Assembly (NCBI GenBank): GCA_022825185.1 | Contig: JAJDYK010000171.1 | Coordinates: 1-36,028 of the forward strand | DNA from: Candidatus Latescibacterota bacterium | GTDB taxonomy: Bacteria; Latescibacterota; UBA2968; UBA8231 | Length of the DNA: 36,028 nucleotides | Reading direction: 5' to 3' | In this document: positions 1 through 7,149 of the stretch, piece by piece | Layout of the letters: every line of letters begins with the position of its first letter | Numbering within the stretch: the stretch's first letter is position 1 | Position numbers and translations under genes: made by a program | The notes under the pieces: model-generated | What the model was told of the DNA's origin: nothing | What the model saw: only the letters and a program-made list of their open reading frames with translations | Database searches by the model: none

Positions 1-146
1 CCCCAATACCAGTAAACGGCCTCGTCCTTGCCCAACTCTACATCGGCGACCAGCCTGAGCTTGAGCAGAGTGTAAGCCCCCAGCAGAACGAGGCACAGCA
101 GATTGACGCTGTTGGGGCCGCCGCGTATATTGTGAAACCCGAACAC
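1..146 (-). CDS. GT39/ArnT-like membrane glycosyltransferase, N-terminal part, runs off the window
   Basis: An open minus-strand frame begins at a GTG (complement of 144-146) and continues past base 1. It encodes a hydrophobic helix (NLLCLVLLGAYTLLKL) followed by ELGKDEAVYWYWG. An N-terminal helix leading into a DEAxYWxW motif is the hallmark of GT39/ArnT/PMT-2-type glycosyltransferases, which use lipid-linked sugars; the motif Asp-Glu sits on the first periplasmic loop. The frame is closed upstream by a TGA, so GTG is the only usual start, but no clear ribosome-binding site precedes it. It is divergent from clpP with about 35 nt between starts. Only about 48 residues are visible, so the subfamily cannot be given. 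Confidence 0.5.
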   Translation of the reverse strand, partial: MFGFHNIRGGPNSVNLLCLVLLGAYTLLKLRLVADVELGKDEAVYWYW

Positions 147-180
147 AGTAGAACAATTTCAGAGTTATGGAGATATTTTA

Positions 181-789
181 ATGGCTGAAAAAGAAGAAAA
201 TTTACTCAAAACCCTGCAAGAAAAAGACCTAGAGCAGAGCCTGTACAAAGCGCGTAAGATATTTCTTTGGTCCGACGTCAACGACGAGTCGGCCAAGGCG
301 GTAGTCACTCGCCTGCTCTCACTGGACGTAGAGGATCCAACCGAAGAAATCGTCCTCTACATCAACAGTCCCGGCGGCTCGGTTCACGACGGCATGGCTA
401 TCTACGACGCCATGCTGGCGATCCAGGCACCTGTTTCCACCGTGTGCATGGGCATGGCCATGAGCATGGGCTCGTTCCTGCTCTCCGCTGGCGAGCCGGG
501 GCGTCGCTTCGCCTGGCCGCACGCCCGGATCATGATCCATCAGCCGAGCCTTATGCAAACCATCACTGGTACGGCGATCGACCTCGACATTCGCGCCAAG
601 GAGACCATCCGCCTGCGCGAAGAGCTAAACGCGCTCTACGCCAAGCACACCGGTCAAGATGTCGAAAAGATCTCCAAAGACACAGACCGCGACTTCTTCA
701 TGTCGGCCGAGGAAGCCAAGGAATACGGCCTGCTCGACGACATAATCACCACCACGGCACCTTCGCCCAACGGGTATGCCCAAAAGTAG
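181..789 (+). CDS. clpP: ATP-dependent Clp protease proteolytic subunit ClpP
   Basis: Serine peptidase of family S14. In the cytoplasm it forms tetradecameric chambers that degrade proteins fed in by ClpX/ClpA-type unfoldases. The 202-aa length is normal. The catalytic triad reads as Ser95 (in GMAMSMGSFLLSAG), His120 (RIMIHQP) and Asp171 (TDRDFFMSAEEAKEYGLLD). The oxyanion/strand motif INSPGGSVHDGMAIYD is at 61-76. The segment after His120 reads SLMQTITGTAIDLDI, where most ClpPs have LGGxQGQAxDIxI, so this is a slightly divergent or secondary ClpP. A GGAG at 169-172 is spaced 8 nt from the ATG. No clpX or trigger-factor gene is adjacent. Confidence 0.93.
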   Translation: MAEKEENLLKTLQEKDLEQSLYKARKIFLWSDVNDESAKAVVTRLLSLDVEDPTEEIVLYINSPGGSVHDGMAIYDAMLAIQAPVSTVCMGMAMSMGSFLLSAGEPGRRFAWPHARIMIHQPSLMQTITGTAIDLDIRAKETIRLREELNALYAKHTGQDVEKISKDTDRDFFMSAEEAKEYGLLDDIITTTAPSPNGYAQK

Positions 790-816
790 CGCCGTCCCTT
801 CGTTTCTTGCTCATCG

Positions 817-846
817 CGCCGGTCCCAAACGGGACCGGCGTTTTTA
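817..846 (+). terminator. Rho-independent terminator of clpP
   Basis: A perfect 10-bp stem (817-826 with 831-840, CGCCGGTCCC/GGGACCGGCG) has an AAAC loop and is followed by TTTTTA. It lies just after clpP and its T-tract overlaps the stop codon of the convergent mutM. The minus-strand side lacks a T-tract, so it serves clpP. Confidence 0.9.
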
Positions 847-1650
847 TTGGCAACTCGGGCAATAGAAGGTGTTGCGGCCTCCCAAGTAGAAGCTCTCGAT
901 AGGCGCATCGCAGACGCGACAATCCTCGCCTTGGCGTCCGTACACGTGGAGCCGCTGCTGAAAGCGTCCACCCGCGCCCGACCCCTGATAGTCGCTGATG
1001 GTCGTGCCGCCTTGGTCAATGGCCACGCGCAGCACCTTTTTGATCTCCTTGGCCAGCAGGGCCAAGCGCGGTGGATCAATGGCTGCGGCTGGAGTCGCCG
1101 GGTGAATGCGCGCCCGGAAGAGGGCCTCGCTGGCGTAGATATTGCCCACGCCTACTACCGTGTGATTGTCCATAATGAGATTCTTAATCGGGCTTTTGCG
1201 CCGTTGGCATTGGGCTTGTAGATAGCGGGCGTTAAAGGCGCGGGAGAGCGGCTCGGGGCCGAGGTTCTGTAAGTACCGGCACGTGTGCTCTTCACTCCCG
1301 TCAAGCACCAGCACTAGCCCAAAGCGCCTCGGGTCGTTGAACACTACAGCACCCCCGTCGGCAAACTCAAAGCCCACGTGGTCGTGCTTGGTGCCCCACG
1401 GCCGCAGGAGCAAATTGCCGCTCATGCCGAGATGAACCAACAGCGTCCGGCCCGCTTCCAAGTCGAGAAGGAGAAACTTGGCGCGGCGGCGCGCAGCCAC
1501 AAAGCAGGCCCCGACCAAGGAGCGCAGCGCGGCCCTCGGCAACGGCTCGCGCAGGCGCTTTGTGCTGACGCGGACGCGAGTGATCGGCCGGCCTAACAGG
1601 TGGCACTCCATCGCGCTGCGGACGGTTTCTACCTCGGGTAGCTCGGGCAT
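844..1650 (-). CDS. mutM: Formamidopyrimidine-DNA glycosylase (8-oxoguanine glycosylase/AP lyase)
   Basis: Base-excision repair enzyme that removes 8-oxoG and FaPy lesions and nicks the abasic site. The chosen start gives the invariant N-terminus MPELPEVETV, in which Pro2 is the catalytic nucleophile and Glu3 the acid. The open frame extends 26 codons further upstream, but that part is not family-like. Other landmarks are Lys58 (RRAKFLLLDL), HLGMSG at 73-78, the helix-two-turn-helix segment VVGVGNIYASEALFRA with Asn170, and a C-terminal zinc finger with Cys244, Cys247, Cys264 and Cys267 plus Arg259 (GGRNT). The protein is 268 aa, the usual length. It is convergent with clpP and divergent from the DUF5069 gene. 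Confidence 0.95.
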   Translation of the reverse strand: MPELPEVETVRSAMECHLLGRPITRVRVSTKRLREPLPRAALRSLVGACFVAARRRAKFLLLDLEAGRTLLVHLGMSGNLLLRPWGTKHDHVGFEFADGGAVVFNDPRRFGLVLVLDGSEEHTCRYLQNLGPEPLSRAFNARYLQAQCQRRKSPIKNLIMDNHTVVGVGNIYASEALFRARIHPATPAAAIDPPRLALLAKEIKKVLRVAIDQGGTTISDYQGSGAGGRFQQRLHVYGRQGEDCRVCDAPIESFYLGGRNTFYCPSCQ

Positions 1651-1751
1651 GGGCAGAGTATAGAAGCCGCCCGCAGAAGCGTCAAACATTGCCGACCTTT
1701 CTACGGTTGGTATATTGAAAACCCTCACCCTAAAACGTAGGAGCTATACCT

Positions 1752-3113
1752 ATGGACCTAACGAGACAACCCCCTCGCCGACCCTCCAACGCCCAAGTCG
1801 CCGGCATCGTCGGGCTGGCGCGCATGATCGACAAGGCGCGCGGCCACAACGCCGAGACCATTGGCGAGTTCAAGTACGGAGACGACTCCGGCCTCGACGT
1901 CGAAGTGCTCGAATTTATCAATATGGACGCCGCTGAGTTCGCCGAGGCCGTCGCCGAACTAGATGACGAGGTTCTGGGCGTCATGGCGCTGGAAAGAGCG
2001 CAGAAAGGCCAATCGGAGATAGACGCCTTCAACAAGGAACACCTCACCCGCGAGCCGCAAGACGAGCTACACGAGCGGCTGCTCGTCGAGCGGATCGCCA
2101 AGTACGCCCCAGATCGCACGGACATCAAGACGGTCTTCGCCTCCATCGAATTGGACGATTGGGGGGCCTTTCGGGATCTAGACCTAACCGCCCAACCACC
2201 GCGCAGCCCCTACCTCCGCAGCGTCTTCGGCGTAGCGGGCACAGCGCGCATGGCCGACAAGGCGCGGGCAGTCACCTGCGGCAAATTAGGCGAGTACCGC
2301 TTCGGTGCCGACTCCAGCCAAGACGCGGCCATCTTGGATTTCTTGGGCATTGCAGAGGATGCCTTTCGCCAAGCCGCGTACGAAAACCCCAACGACGACG
2401 AGCTGACCGAATGGATCGCCGAACGCTGTGAGAAATCGGCCGCGGAAAAAAGCGCCTTCAGCGTCTGTCGCGCTAACGTCGGCCGTCACCCGGCCCACCC
2501 GCTCCACCATTCATATCACCCGGATATATTCGACGCCTCCGGTAACTACGACCAGATGCGCGAACGGCTCGCCACGCGCCGCGCCGAAATCGCGCCCGAG
2601 CGCGCAGATGTCCAGAGCTTCTTCGACCTGCAAGACCTCGACGACGAGTTGAGCTTTGGACTGACGGACTTGCGCCGACACCCGCCGCGCAGCCCGTTTG
2701 ATCTGAGCGTCGGCGGCCTCGCCTGCCTCGCGCGGATGATCGACAAATTCCGCGCGGCGCACTGCAATTGTCTGGGCGAGTACTGGTGCGGCGAGGATTC
2801 GGGTTTTGACCGCGCAGTCCTAGACTTTCTCGGCATCGACCAAGAAGCCTTCGCCGAGGCGATTGCAGCCAATGAAACCGACGAGGCGATAGCAGCGTGG
2901 CTGGGCGAGCGGCTAGCCAATAAAAGCGAGGAAGACAAGGCAGAGTTTAACCAACGGCTCCTGACCGCCAGCCCGCGCAACGACCGGCAGCAGAGCTTTT
3001 TGCTCAATGCCGTCTCCCGGCTCGACCCCTCGCGCACCGACATCGAGAGCTTTGCGGCCCTGACCCTGCTCGACGACAAGGTCTCCTTCGCAAGGCTCAA
3101 GGCTGGCGTCTAA
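1752..3113 (+). CDS. Three tandem DUF5069 domains in one protein
   Basis: The 453-aa protein carries three copies of the DUF5069 module, at about 1-140, 143-300 and 305-453. Each copy opens with DLxxxPPRxP, then GLARMIDKxRA-like and GE(Y/F)xxGxDSxxDxxxLxFLxI(D/A)xxxFxxA blocks, and closes with a (D/E)RxDixsF...LDD stretch. DUF5069 proteins normally have one module of about 140 aa and no firmly assigned function. The repeats are diverged, so the triplication is old; the third is the most canonical (GEYWCGEDSGFDRAVLDFLGID). AGGAG at 1739-1743 is 8 nt before the ATG. The stop codon overlaps the next start (TAATG), implying translational coupling with the C26 peptidase. Confidence 0.8.
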   Translation: MDLTRQPPRRPSNAQVAGIVGLARMIDKARGHNAETIGEFKYGDDSGLDVEVLEFINMDAAEFAEAVAELDDEVLGVMALERAQKGQSEIDAFNKEHLTREPQDELHERLLVERIAKYAPDRTDIKTVFASIELDDWGAFRDLDLTAQPPRSPYLRSVFGVAGTARMADKARAVTCGKLGEYRFGADSSQDAAILDFLGIAEDAFRQAAYENPNDDELTEWIAERCEKSAAEKSAFSVCRANVGRHPAHPLHHSYHPDIFDASGNYDQMRERLATRRAEIAPERADVQSFFDLQDLDDELSFGLTDLRRHPPRSPFDLSVGGLACLARMIDKFRAAHCNCLGEYWCGEDSGFDRAVLDFLGIDQEAFAEAIAANETDEAIAAWLGERLANKSEEDKAEFNQRLLTASPRNDRQQSFLLNAVSRLDPSRTDIESFAALTLLDDKVSFARLKAGV

Positions 3114-3805
3114 TGTCCCGCCCGCTCATTGGCATCACCAGCAGCCTAAACGCCGCCGGCCATCAAGTCCTCGAGTACCAATACGTGGACGCGGTAGTGC
3201 AGGCGGGTGGTGCCCCACTCGTGCTGCCCATGACCACAGATCGCGCGGCGCTACAAGCGGTACTCGAGCGCATCGACGGTCTGTTGATCACTGGTGGCCC
3301 GGGCATTGAGCGCGGCCTGATCGGCACCCTGCCCAGCGATCTCCCGCCGGTAGTAGCCAAGCGCGACCAAGCCGACCGCTGGAGCTTTGAGGCCGCGCAA
3401 GAGCGCCAGTTGCCGGTTTTGGGCATCTGCTACGGAATGCAGTTTATCAGCGCCGAGTTGGGCGGCACGATCTGGGCGGATGTGGAAGCCCAACTCGGCG
3501 TTGAGCCGCATGCGCGACAGCGGACTGCGGGCAATTGGATCGAACACGATCTCCAAGTAGAGTCGGGCACGGTGCTAGCCGCGCTGGGCCTTGCTGGCCC
3601 TTCGCGAGTCAATTCCAATCACATGCAGGCCATTGACCAGCCCGGCGCGGGCTTGGACATCAGCGGGCGCAGTGGCGATGGCATCGTGGAGGCGGTTGAG
3701 AGCGAGGATGGCCGCTTGATCGGCGTGCAGTTTCATCCGGAGCGGATGCCTAGGACGATTTGGGTGAAGTTATTTGAGTACTTAGTGAGCCGAGCGGCGA
3801 GATAG
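3113..3805 (+). CDS. Class-I glutamine amidotransferase-like peptidase C26 (gamma-glutamyl hydrolase family)
   Basis: Resembles PuuD-type gamma-glutamyl-GABA hydrolases, which hydrolyse gamma-glutamyl amides. The 230-aa length fits. It opens with PLIGITSS and YVDAVVQAGGAPLVLPM, and has the LLITGGPG loop at 58-64. The nucleophile Cys106 sits in GICYGMQ, and the His208/Glu210 pair in VQFHPER completes the triad. VNSNHMQAID at 166-175 matches the family's VNSxHHQ segment, with Asn-His at the second position. It starts inside the stop codon of the DUF5069 gene, so the two are probably made together. The true substrate is unknown. Confidence 0.85.
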   Translation: MSRPLIGITSSLNAAGHQVLEYQYVDAVVQAGGAPLVLPMTTDRAALQAVLERIDGLLITGGPGIERGLIGTLPSDLPPVVAKRDQADRWSFEAAQERQLPVLGICYGMQFISAELGGTIWADVEAQLGVEPHARQRTAGNWIEHDLQVESGTVLAALGLAGPSRVNSNHMQAIDQPGAGLDISGRSGDGIVEAVESEDGRLIGVQFHPERMPRTIWVKLFEYLVSRAAR

Positions 3806-3877
3806 GGGAGTTGACCGATGAGGCGATTGGAAGATGAGACTTAATTACCACTGAATAAAGAGACAATCGATGTACCC

Positions 3878-4066
3878 ATGAAGAACCCGCCACATCCTGG
3901 CAAGGTCGTGCGCGTGTCCTGTCTGGAGCCGCTCGGCCTCAACGTCACCGAAGGCGCGTACGGGTGCCATTATTTTTCTGTAATTTTGAACCACTACTTC
4001 AAATTATCATGCAATTTTGAACCGCTACTTCAAATTTACACTCCAACCCGCGGCAACTTCGTCTAA
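3878..4066 (+). pseudogene. Truncated HigA-type antitoxin remnant
   Basis: The first 27 codons (MKNPPHPGKVVRVSCLEPLG, then LNVTEGA) match the start of HigA/VapI-family XRE antitoxins, which read MxxPPHPGExLxExxLxPLGLSVTEAA. After YGC the frame passes into AT-rich repeat sequence and stops at 4064-4066, so the helix-turn-helix recognition part is gone. No HigB toxin frame is visible upstream in 3806-3877. The break coincides with the 31-bp direct repeats, suggesting that an inserted element or a deletion destroyed the gene. Confidence 0.6.
3979..4040. repeat. Two 31-bp direct repeats
   Basis: Units at 3979-4009 and 4010-4040 agree at 27 of 31 positions. The shared core is AATTTTGAACC(A/G)CTACTTCAAATT. 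Each unit is itself nearly palindromic (AATTTTGAA facing TTCAAATT). The AT-rich block is inserted in a high-GC neighbourhood, exactly where the antitoxin remnant breaks off. Repeated short motifs of this kind are typical of transposon ends such as those of IS21-like elements, but no transposase is present, so that link is only inference. Confidence 0.7.
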
Positions 4067-4743
4067 GCCAGCCGCTTCCACACGTCCGCCACTTGCTGGC
4101 TCTCCACTTGCACGAGCCGCGCTTCTTCAAGCACATAACCGCTGAGCTGGCCACCGTAGATGCAGCCCGAGTCGAGGCCGAGAAGATAAGGGCGGCCAGC
4201 GCGCTTTTTGACCACCAAGCCGCCGGGCGCGTCGTGGCCAAAGACGATCAGGGGATACTCCGGCTCGTAGAAATCGTGCCAGCGCGGACTGGCGAGATCG
4301 TCGGAGGGCGGCCAAGTGCGGATCTTGAGGAATTCTTTGCGGCGAGTGCCTTGTAAGCCCTTTTTCGGATTGATGCCGGCGTGGACCAGCAGGAAGTCGT
4401 CTTCCGCGATGTAGAGCGGGCACTGCCGCAGCCAAGCGAGGATTTCGCCGTGGGCGGGCTGAAGCTGGGCGAGGGTATAGCGCTGGTCGGGGAACTTCAC
4501 TTTGGGCTTGCGGCCCTTCTTCAAGGCGGCTAGCTGCTTCAAGAGGCGGGCGTCGTGGTTGCCCAAGACCATCTCGGCCTCGGTATCGCAAATCAACTGC
4601 CACACCGCCAGCGGGTCGGGGCCGCGGGCAAAGGCATCGCCGGTTAGCAACAAACGATCTCGGTCGGAGTAATCTACTTTTGCAAGGAAGGCTTCAAACT
4701 CGGCGGCGCAGCCGTGCACGTCGCCAACAAAAATGGTACTCAT
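4063..4743 (-). CDS. ApaH/PPP-family metallophosphoesterase
   Basis: Calcineurin-type phosphoesterase of the bis(5'-nucleosyl)-tetraphosphatase/serine-threonine phosphatase group, 226 aa. Metal-binding motifs are all present: GDVHG (Asp8, His10), GDAFARGP (Asp36; usually GDLVNRGP), GNHD (Asn62, His63), LLVHAG (His121) and VFGHD (His170). The ending LGLDSGCIYGGQLSGYVLE is typical of the family. It acts on a phosphoester in the cytoplasm; Ap4A or a phosphoprotein are the likely classes of substrate, and the sequence does not decide. AAGGA lies shortly before the ATG. The gene is divergent from the radical SAM gene, with 69 nt between starts. Confidence 0.88.
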   Translation of the reverse strand: MSTIFVGDVHGCAAEFEAFLAKVDYSDRDRLLLTGDAFARGPDPLAVWQLICDTEAEMVLGNHDARLLKQLAALKKGRKPKVKFPDQRYTLAQLQPAHGEILAWLRQCPLYIAEDDFLLVHAGINPKKGLQGTRRKEFLKIRTWPPSDDLASPRWHDFYEPEYPLIVFGHDAPGGLVVKKRAGRPYLLGLDSGCIYGGQLSGYVLEEARLVQVESQQVADVWKRLA

Positions 4744-4812
4744 CTGATTTCCTTATATTTGCATTGCGGAAGGGCAAACGCTATCATACTCACCACTTCA
4801 AGATAGGCTCTG

Positions 4813-6153
4813 ATGGAAACTGCGACCATACCGACCGCTGCTCCGGCGTCTTCCCACATAATGGCTAAGCCCTCGGGCTCGGTCTGCAACATCGACTGCA
4901 AGTACTGCTTCTATCTGGAGAAGGAGAAGCTCTACCCAGACGCGCGCAAAAATTGGCGCATGTCCGACGAGACGCTCGAACTATACGTCAAGCAGTACAT
5001 CGAAGCCCAAGACGTGCCGCAGGTGGACTTCGCCTGGCAGGGCGGCGAGCCGACCCTGATGGGCGTGGACTTCTTCCGCCGCGCAGTCGAGCTACAGCAG
5101 CAATACGCCAACGGCAAGCTGGTCACCAACGCCTTCCAGACCAACGGCATCCTCCTCGACGACGAGTGGGGCGAGTTCCTCGCCGAAAACAAATTCCTAA
5201 TCGGGCTGTCGATCGACGGGCCGCGCGAATACCACGACCACTACCGAGTTGACAAAGGCCAGAAGCCGACCTACGACCGCGTGTACGCCGGTCTGCAAAT
5301 GCTCAAAAAGCACGGAGTGGAATTCAACACCCTGACCGTGCTGCAAAACCACAACGCCGATCACCCGCTCGAAATCTACCGCTTCCTGCGCGAAGAAGGC
5401 TCGGGATTTATGCAGTTTATTCCCATCGTCGAGCGCATCGCGCACGAGCCAGACGAGGACGGCCTAGAGTTAGTCGATCCCGAATACGAGGGCCGAGCGC
5501 CGGTCTCCAAATGGTCGGTAAGCCCAGGGCAGTACGGCAAGTTCCTCTGCGCGATCTTCGACGAATGGGTGCGCAACGACGTCGGCCAAGTCTTCGTGCA
5601 GCTCTTTGACGTGACGCTCGGCTCGTGGCTGGGCCAAGATGCGAGCCTGTGCATCTTCGCCGAGACCTGCGGCAAGGCGCTGATCATCGAGCACAACGGC
5701 GACCTGTACTCCTGCGACCACTTCGTCTATTCGGATTATCGACTGGGCAATGTCCACGAGGAGAGCATCCGCGACATGGTCGCCAGCCCGCAGCAAACCA
5801 AGTTCGGGCAGGACAAAAAGGACACGCTACCCCAGTACTGCATCGAATGCGACTACCGCTTCGCCTGCAACGGCGGCTGCCCTAAGCACCGCTTTACCAA
5901 AACACCGCGCGGCGAAGACGGCCTCAACTACCTGTGCAAGGGGTACAAGATGTACTTCGGGCACGTCGATCCCTACATGCGCTTTATGGCTAACGAACTG
6001 CGGCACGGCCGACCAGCTATCGGCGTAATGGAATGGGCCAGAAAAAGGGACGCGGTCAAAGCGGCCCTGCACCAAAAGGCCCCAGGCCGCAACGACCCGT
6101 GCTCCTGTGGCAGCGGCAAGAAGTACAAGCGCTGCTGTGGCCGGGCCGCATAA
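4813..6153 (+). CDS. Radical SAM/SPASM protein, anaerobic sulfatase-maturase-like, with C-terminal SEC-C zinc motif
   Basis: The 446-aa protein has the radical SAM cluster CNIDCKYC (Cys25, Cys29, Cys32), QGGEPTLMG, and a SPASM domain with CGKALIIEHNGDLYSCDHFV, CIECDYRFACNGGCPKHR and a later Cys. This is the anSME layout; anSMEs convert Cys or Ser of sulfatases to formylglycine using auxiliary [4Fe-4S] clusters. Unusually it ends in PGRNDPCSCGSGKKYKRCCG (Cys430, 432, 441, 442), a SEC-C zinc-binding motif known from the SecA tail. No sulfatase gene is in this window. Start at 4813 keeps a 16-residue lead; ATG at 4861 (MAKPSGSVCN) is an alternative, and neither has a strong ribosome-binding site. 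Confidence 0.88.
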   Translation: METATIPTAAPASSHIMAKPSGSVCNIDCKYCFYLEKEKLYPDARKNWRMSDETLELYVKQYIEAQDVPQVDFAWQGGEPTLMGVDFFRRAVELQQQYANGKLVTNAFQTNGILLDDEWGEFLAENKFLIGLSIDGPREYHDHYRVDKGQKPTYDRVYAGLQMLKKHGVEFNTLTVLQNHNADHPLEIYRFLREEGSGFMQFIPIVERIAHEPDEDGLELVDPEYEGRAPVSKWSVSPGQYGKFLCAIFDEWVRNDVGQVFVQLFDVTLGSWLGQDASLCIFAETCGKALIIEHNGDLYSCDHFVYSDYRLGNVHEESIRDMVASPQQTKFGQDKKDTLPQYCIECDYRFACNGGCPKHRFTKTPRGEDGLNYLCKGYKMYFGHVDPYMRFMANELRHGRPAIGVMEWARKRDAVKAALHQKAPGRNDPCSCGSGKKYKRCCGRAA

Positions 6154-6166
6154 CCGAAAGGAAGCA

Positions 6167-7069
6167 ATGATCGATATCGAGCTAATTCCCGCAGACTGCA
6201 AGGCCGTCGTCACCATCGACGGCCAGCTTTTTACCGAATACCGCTACGGCCACTACGTGTGCCGCCCGTACTTCTATCCAGTGCTGACGCCCAACGGCTC
6301 TGGCCTCACCCGCGCCTATCCGATGGAAGGTGTCGAAGGCGAGAACCAAGACCACTACCACCATCGTGGCATCTACACAGCCCACGGCCTCGTCAACGGC
6401 CACAACCTCTGGGACGAGGGCACCGGCCACGGGGCTATGCTGCAACGGGGCGAGCCGGTAGTAGGTGCTGCGGACGGCGCAGCGCAGATCGACGGCATCG
6501 TCGATTGGTTTGGGCCGGAGGGCGAGAAATTGCTAGAGGAGCGGCGCACCATCGCCATCCGCGCCGAAGGTGCGTTGCGCATCGTGGACCAGCGCAGCGA
6601 GTTCCGCGCCCGCTACGGCGACGTGACCTTCGGCGACACCAAAGAGGGCGGGCTTTTTTCGGTCCGGGTGCCGACTTCCATGGATGCCAAGGTCGCGGGG
6701 CGGATTGAAAATTCCGCCAGCCAAGTCTTTGAAAACGGCCATGGCGAGGAGGTCACTTGGGGCCAGCAGGCCGCTTGGGTGGATTATTCCGGGCCGCTAG
6801 CCGACGGCGAGGAGTGGGGGCACACCGTCGTCGATCACCGCGACAATCCCCGCCATCCGACCTACTGGCACGTGCGCGGCTACGGGCTGTTTACCGCCAA
6901 CCCCTTTGGAGTGCACGATTTTAAGGGCGACGAGAACATCGACGAGAGCCTGACCATCCCCGGCGGCGGCCAGGCCGTCTTCCGCTACCGGCTGATCATC
7001 CATCCCGGCCGCAGCGTGGACGGACACCCAGACGTGCGCCAACTCATTGAGCAGTTCCAAGCGGGATAG
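6167..7069 (+). CDS. DUF6807 (PmoA-like) family protein
   Basis: The 300-aa protein contains the family signature YRYGHYVCRPYFYPVLTPNG followed by a histidine-rich loop (ENQDHYHHRGIYTAHG) and NLWDEG. It ends with a Gly/Pro-rich segment (NPFGVHDF, then IPGGGQAVFRYRLIIHPG). Family members are often labelled methane-oxygenase PmoA but are predicted beta-sandwich proteins of unknown role, usually in sugar-catabolic loci. The start at 6167 (MIDIELIP) was chosen because AAAGGAAG lies at 6158-6164; an in-frame start at 6107 would overlap the SEC-C tail. It sits 13 nt after the radical SAM gene and is followed by a terminator. Confidence 0.75.
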   Translation: MIDIELIPADCKAVVTIDGQLFTEYRYGHYVCRPYFYPVLTPNGSGLTRAYPMEGVEGENQDHYHHRGIYTAHGLVNGHNLWDEGTGHGAMLQRGEPVVGAADGAAQIDGIVDWFGPEGEKLLEERRTIAIRAEGALRIVDQRSEFRARYGDVTFGDTKEGGLFSVRVPTSMDAKVAGRIENSASQVFENGHGEEVTWGQQAAWVDYSGPLADGEEWGHTVVDHRDNPRHPTYWHVRGYGLFTANPFGVHDFKGDENIDESLTIPGGGQAVFRYRLIIHPGRSVDGHPDVRQLIEQFQAG

Positions 7070-7090
7070 GATGATATATGTAGCAGAAAA

Positions 7091-7115
7091 AACCGGTCTG
7101 CGGGCCGGTTTTTTT
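7091..7115 (+). terminator. Rho-independent terminator after the DUF6807 gene
   Basis: AACCGGTC pairs with GGCCGGTT-type sequence at 7103-7110 (8 bp including one T-G) around a TGCG loop, followed by a run of seven T (7109-7115). An A-run upstream could let it work weakly on the other strand. It separates the radical SAM/DUF6807 unit from the oxidoreductase gene. Confidence 0.85.
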
Positions 7116-7149
7116 GTGTCTCACCACAATCTCAAAAAGACGGAGAGCA

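Noticed and set aside
267..902. 211-aa plus-strand frame overlapping clpP
   Set aside because: Arg/His-rich low-information translation in another frame of a well-supported gene; no family features.
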